A stretch of 64,000 nt of DNA from NCBI RefSeq assembly GCF_032854445.1, contig NW_027017972.1, forward strand, positions 60,001-124,000, in the 5' to 3' direction. A program made the position numbers and the translations under genes. The notes below the pieces were generated by a model. It searched no databases and was not told where the DNA came from. It was given only the letters and a program-made list of their open reading frames with translations. This stretch comes from Liolophura sinensis. Taxonomy: Eukaryota; Mollusca; Polyplacophora; Chitonida; Chitonidae. Numbering within the stretch: position 1 is the stretch's first letter; each line of letters begins with the position of its first letter. Of this stretch, positions 43,501-50,297 are shown piece by piece.

Positions 43501-46500
43501 TGTACACATTTCTGTTGAGGTTACCATTCTGAATCTTACAAACTGTTAACATTAACACAGATACATGTAACATGTACATGTCAGCTATGATCATCATGTC
43601 AATGTAAATGTATACACATACTCAAAGTAAAAAAGCGCTCTCAGTTACACAAATTGGATATTTTGCAGTTGCCAAAATTGTACCAGTATGTAATTGCACA
43701 TAATCAGAAACGTTTTTGTACATCAAATCGAAATTTACAGTACTGTAATTCTTCAACCATTTCGCGTATTTGCAAGGTATTTATTCAAGCATATTCTGAG
43801 AGGAGAGTTTGCGAAGTACTGTAAGGACTTGTGTAGTGTTTTGTGAAGCACTGAAACTGGCTAATCCAACCAATGTAGTTTCGTCTCTAAAATTAAACCA
43901 AAAATGTCGATAAATTGCACTGGAAGTTGCTCTTTCAAATACGTGAAATGGTTGTGGAATTAGGGTAGTACTGTCTGAAAAAGAAATAGGACATTAGCAT
44001 ACAGGTGCCTGAGGCATGGAAGAAGGAGTAATGACGTACAAAACAAGTTTTTAGAAAGTCTAACAGGTTTTTAAAATTATTCTAAGACATGCCAGATACT
44101 TAAAATTTACTCTACAGATTTTCAAGTAACAAATGCATACTGATCTTAAATTACATGTGCATTCATTTTTTTTATAGAATTTTAAGACTTCCAGAATTCA
44201 AATACTGGCACGGCTATGGTGAGAAAATACCAATATCATTTCAAATAGTTTCGAAATACACTGTACAAGTAGATACACTTATGTGTACATGTACACATAC
44301 AGAGTTAAACAACATTTCTAATATAAAGAGTGATATATCACTTGGAACAAAAATAATTAAAATGGGTCACTTTTTTCTCGTCAAAAATTGTTTACAGCTG
44401 TCATCCTAGGAGAGTTTAATTATAATCTATTTCTTTTAGCGAGTTGCCTACATTCAGCCGCCTGTAAAATCAGTCATACTCGCTACCAAAACTGCCTTTA
44501 ATCAGTCAGTGTCAAGTAACAACCCAAGCTCTGCACATTGACATACTCAACGTCCATATTATTACAAGGATAATGCAGTTAGAATACTTTTTCTAATTCA
44601 TAATGTTAAACTCCATAAGCTTAGTTTCGACACCAAGAACTCATTGCCTGTTGTGACATCATAATTTGTCAAAAACAAGTGGCATGCTGGGGAATGGGCG
44701 TGGATCATTTCACTATTATACAAATTTATAGTACCCCAGGCAGTTAAACAGAATAAAATTCTGTATCTGTCGTGAGATCACACGGCTACTGCTGAGCTAG
44801 GATATTTTTATACTATTTCAGTTATTAAGGTTATATTGTAACAAAGCGTGAAGACGATTACACTCATGGCAGGGGCCGAAACAGAGTCAAATTGATTGGT
44901 TGCGATTCACCATTCCAGAATTACATCATTCTAGAGAAGAATTTTGTTGCTACGGATGTTCGTTTAGGCCATCTGAATATGAAGGATGGAATGTTGTCTG
45001 CATTTACATGCATACATTTTTGTCTTTTAATTTTCTCCCCAACCGACAACTGCTGGGTGTATCTTTGAGGTGTTCTAAACAAGGAAATAATACCATTCCT
45101 AACCAATCCAATAAGTTTTCAACATCAATTTTGTCATGATTAACTGCTTTGACTCTGACTAACTCGGATCTCCGACCGCCTTCTCTAATTCTCATTCTAA
45201 AGATCAGGACTTTGTAAAGTACCTAATTTGATAAAAGCATACAGGAAAGCATCACCTCTTTATCATCAATGTCAACAGCACATCATACATGTATTACATG
45301 TACAACGACACGTATCACATGTACAACGACACATATCACATGTACAACTACACGTATCATGTACAACTACACGTATCACATGTCCAAATACACATATTAC
45401 ATGTACAACTACACGTATCACATGTACAACTACACCTATCACATGTACATCTATTTTATGTTCATAAAAGTATACATTATATACAACAATTGCCCTGGAG
45501 CTCTATACAGCATTGTTCTACAACAATAACCAAACCCTTGACCTGACCCCATAAACATACCCTGAAGAAAGGGGATATAACCTCTAGGGTATAAGTGTAC
45601 TTTTCCTCTCCTCCCCAATAATGATGCTCTACAGACACATGTACTATGACCTACACAGTAACACCCATAAAGCTTCAAACCCACATTTCTGTTAGGCTAT
45701 CACCGAAAATATGTTCAGATAGAAAAGGGAAGACAGGACAATCTACAGGTATCACATTCAATAGGTTTACCCCAAAGTCCAAAACAGGGAAACCTCCCCT
45801 GTACAACCCAGGGATATTACGATCTGTGCCCTAAGGTTAAACACTACAGGAAATACATACATGTACATTTGTACACAGGACGGTGTGAGAACTACAGCAG
45901 ATACATACATGTACATTTGTACACAGGACGGTGTGAGAACTACAGGAGATACATACATGTACATTTGTACACAGGACGGTGTGAGAACTACAGCAGATAC
46001 ATACATGTACATTTGTACACAGGACGGTGTGAGAACTACAGGAGTTACATACATGTACATTTGTACACAGGACGGTGTGAGAACTACAGGAGTTACATAC
46101 ATGTACATTTGTACACAGGACGGTGTGAGAACTACAGCAGATACATACATGTACATTTGTACACAGGACAGTGTTAGAACTACAGCAGATACATACATGT
46201 ACATTTGTACACAGGACAGTGTGAGAACTACAGCAGATACATACATGTACATTTGTACACAGGACGGTGTGAGAACTACAGCAGATACATACATGTACAT
46301 TTGTACACAGGACGGTGTGAGAACTACAGGAGATACATACATGTACATTTGTACACAGGACGGTGTGAGAACTACAGGAGTTACATACATGTACATTTGT
46401 ACACAGGACGGTGTGAGAACTACAGCAGATACATACATGTACATTTGTACACAGGACGCTGTGAGAACTACAGGAGTTACATACATGTACATTTGTACAC

Positions 46501-49500
46501 AGGACGGTGTGAGAACTACAGCAGATACATACATGTACATTTGTACACAGGACAGTGTGAGAACTACAGCAGATACATACATTTACATCCTCCACCAACA
46601 GGTGAATGTACATTTGTACACAGGACGGTGTGAGAACTACAGGAGTTACATACACGTACATTTGTACACAGGACGGTGTGAGAACTACAGCAGATACATA
46701 CATGTACATCTGTACACAGGACGGTGTGAGAACTACAGCAGATACATACATTTACATCCTCCACCAACAGGTGAATGTACATTTGTACACAGGACGGTGT
46801 GAGAACTACAGCAGATACATACATGTACATTTGTACACAGGACAGTGTGAGAACTACAGCAGATACATAGATTTACATCCTCCACCAACAGGTGAATGTA
46901 CATTTGTACACAGGACGGTTTGAGAACTACAGCAGATACATACATGTACATTTGTACACAGGACGGTTTGAGAACTACAGCAGATACATACATGTACATT
47001 TGTACACAGGACGGTGTGAGAACTACAGCAGATACATACATGTACATTTGTACACAGGACGGTGTAAGAACTACAGGAGATACATACACTTACATCCTCC
47101 ACCAACAGGTGAATGTACATGTGTACACAGGACGGTTTGAGAACTACAGCAGATACATACATGTACATTTGTACACAGGACGGTGTGAGAACTACAGCAG
47201 ATACATACATGTACATTTGTACACAGGACGGTGTAAGAACTACAGGAGATACATACACTTACATCCTCCACCAACAGGTGAATGTACATGTGTACACAGG
47301 AAGGTGTAAGAACTACAGCAGATACATACATGTACATCCTCCACCAACAGGTGAATGTACATGTGTACACAGGACGGTGTAAGAACTACAGGAGATACAT
47401 ACACTTACATCCTCCACCAACAGGTGAATGTACATGTGTACACAGGAAGGTATAAGAACTACAGCAGATACATACACTTACATCCTCCACCAACAGGTGA
47501 ATGTACATGTGTACACAGGAAGGTGTAAGAACTACAGCAGATACATACATTTACATTTGTACACAGGACGGTGTAAGAACTACAGCAGATACATACACTT
47601 ACATCCTCCACCAACAGGTGAATGTACATGTGTACACAGGACGGTGTAAGAACTACAGCAGATACATACACTTACATCCTCCACCAACAGGTGAATGTAC
47701 ATGTGTACACAGGAAGGTATAAGAACTACAGCAGATACATACACTTACATCCTCCACCAACAGGTGAATGTACATGTGTACACAGGAAGGTGTAAGAACT
47801 ACAGCAGATACATACACTTACATCCTCCACCAACAGGTGAATGTACATGTGTACACAGGAAGGTGTAAGAACTACAGGAGATACATACATTTACATCCTC
47901 CAACAACAGGTGAATGTGCATGTATATATACACAGTCTAGTAAATTACTGGACAGTTTTAAACTTACAAATGTACAAATAACCCCTTTGTGCTTTTCACC
48001 AAAAATTGAAAACACAGCCAATTTGGTGGTTTTCTACTGTATTGTGTCAAAATCTCATCAACACACTCTCTTGGGTGATTCCACTTTATAACAGATTTAC
48101 ATTTTTTATATACATTTCATTACTGATGCACAATTACATGTACATGAATGGACGCCATGGAAATATGCGTGCTTTTCTCCTGGCTGTGATTCACAAGAGA
48201 TAACATACATCTAGGCATACATTCTGACGATGTACAAAGTCCTTCAAAGCCAAGGGAGATAAACCACACATTCATGAATCCCTAGAAAGGCAACAGTGAC
48301 AAAACGAACATATGTGTGCATGCATTGGTTCGTGTACATTAGATCTGATATCTGTTCCTTTCTCCCCAGTTTTGCTTTCAGAAATACAATGCAGAAGACA
48401 TAAGCTGAGAACATGGCCAACTGATCTAAGAGCTAACATGTACCTATTTCCAACTTGCCACATAATTTTTGTACATGTCCATGCATCATTTTACCAGCTG
48501 GCTTTTCCTACATGTACGTTCTCTCTAGGAAAATCATCGTAATCTGTCATTTGCTCAGGCAGATTTGGTGACATGGTCTACGGTACATGTGCATGTGATC
48601 CCAGCCCTGGTGAGGAGACAATATACATGCACTACGTACATGTAGGCTGGCCAGCATTTGTTTTGTGTTAAGATGATATTGAAAGCACTGAGATAAGATC
48701 ATTTACCAGTCTATTCAAAGATCATATTTTTCCACAAAGTTAGTAATGGACCTTCATATATACATGTAGATATACATGTGTGTACAATAGGTACTGTGCT
48801 GGTGTACTGTTAGGACAAAGATACACTCTAATTGACTTCCCTGCTGTTTAACTGGACAAAGGAACAGTTTAACAAGGGCCTCAATAGGTATAGTATATCC
48901 CCTGCTGATGAACACAATCAGAGATCACTGGATTCAATTTCACTTCCCCACCCATGAGCTGTCCCATTATTTCTCACAGAGCACTTGCATATCTGTTTCA
49001 CAGCTTGGGGTGGAAAGCGTTTGTGTGGGGCACTGCCACAGGGAGTTTGGCATAGGGTTGAGAGCCTACCAAACATATACTAGTGTACACAAGGTTCTAC
49101 ATGCATTTTAAATTAGGAAGATTCATCACAGATCAAGAAATGAGGCCAAAACAATTTCATGTAAATTAGAATACAGGCTGAAAGTTGAAAAGTGATTTTA
49201 GATTTCACCATCTCTCACACTACACCATGGCACAAAATGACAGCTCAACATACCTGATACTAGAGATTTAGCCCGACTTTGATATCTGGGTGTCTTATTT
49301 AGATTATGGTCTAACTTTTATCTTTCCTGTACAGATTCCACGCCCCCCCCCCCCCCCCAACCGATGCTGATTTCCATAGAATATTAAGAAATCTCAAAGA
49401 CATCAAGACACTCATGAAAAGATCCACCCCACCTACCCCACTTGCCACACTACACCCCACCTGGCTCTACAGGTGATGACATGTTTGTCATTGATGCACG

Positions 49501-50261
49501 TTGCTTTCCCATCAGACAAAGGACAGTATTACTACATAATTATGAGAGGCATCTACATTTATACATGTAGATACACAGATCCAAATGGACATGTACACGT
49601 ATGTACACATGGCAGGTTGATTATGAAATAGCACACATGTACATGTGGGACTGGAGCACAACCCGCAGGCCGTGGTTTTAATAACAATAACATTATGCAC
49701 TGTACATGTCGCATGTTTCATTAGCAATGCTGTTTTCATTTCCTGCCTATTCACGACGTTCCACTGAGCTCATTAATCTATGACACAAGTGCATGCCCTG
49801 TCAAACTGCATCCTGCACTGGCTGCTGTCATAGACTGTCAAACACAGGCTTCTCATCACACAAACAGTCACATTGCCTTTGCCCAGGCTTGTGGACTACA
49901 CAGTTAACAGGCTGTTTATTGCAGTGCAGAGATTATTCTTGGCACATTGTACAGGTAACAATTATATGTATCATTAACCTGACAATTACATACTACAAAG
50001 CACACACGTGAACAATGTACCAGTAAAATGAACAAGTACTGATTGCCTCACATCAGAACCAGTCAAGGCATGTCCTTGGAAAGGCCAGACATTTTCTTAC
50101 ATTGCCAGTTCATGTGTTAATATATGAAGCATTGTCAGTTAGCAGAGCTGGATAATACAAGCCTGAGGATGTCTCACTGATTGGTGTTTAATGCCGAGTC
50201 AAGGACTTTTCACTTAAACAACAGCTCTACAGTTTATATCTGGATGGAGAATCCGATATAT

Positions 50262-50297
<36 letters not shown>

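Noticed and set aside
45767-47370. Several 250-310 codon frames on both strands ([16 protein letters not shown] and partners)
   Set aside because: Shadows of the 48 bp array, open on both strands at once.
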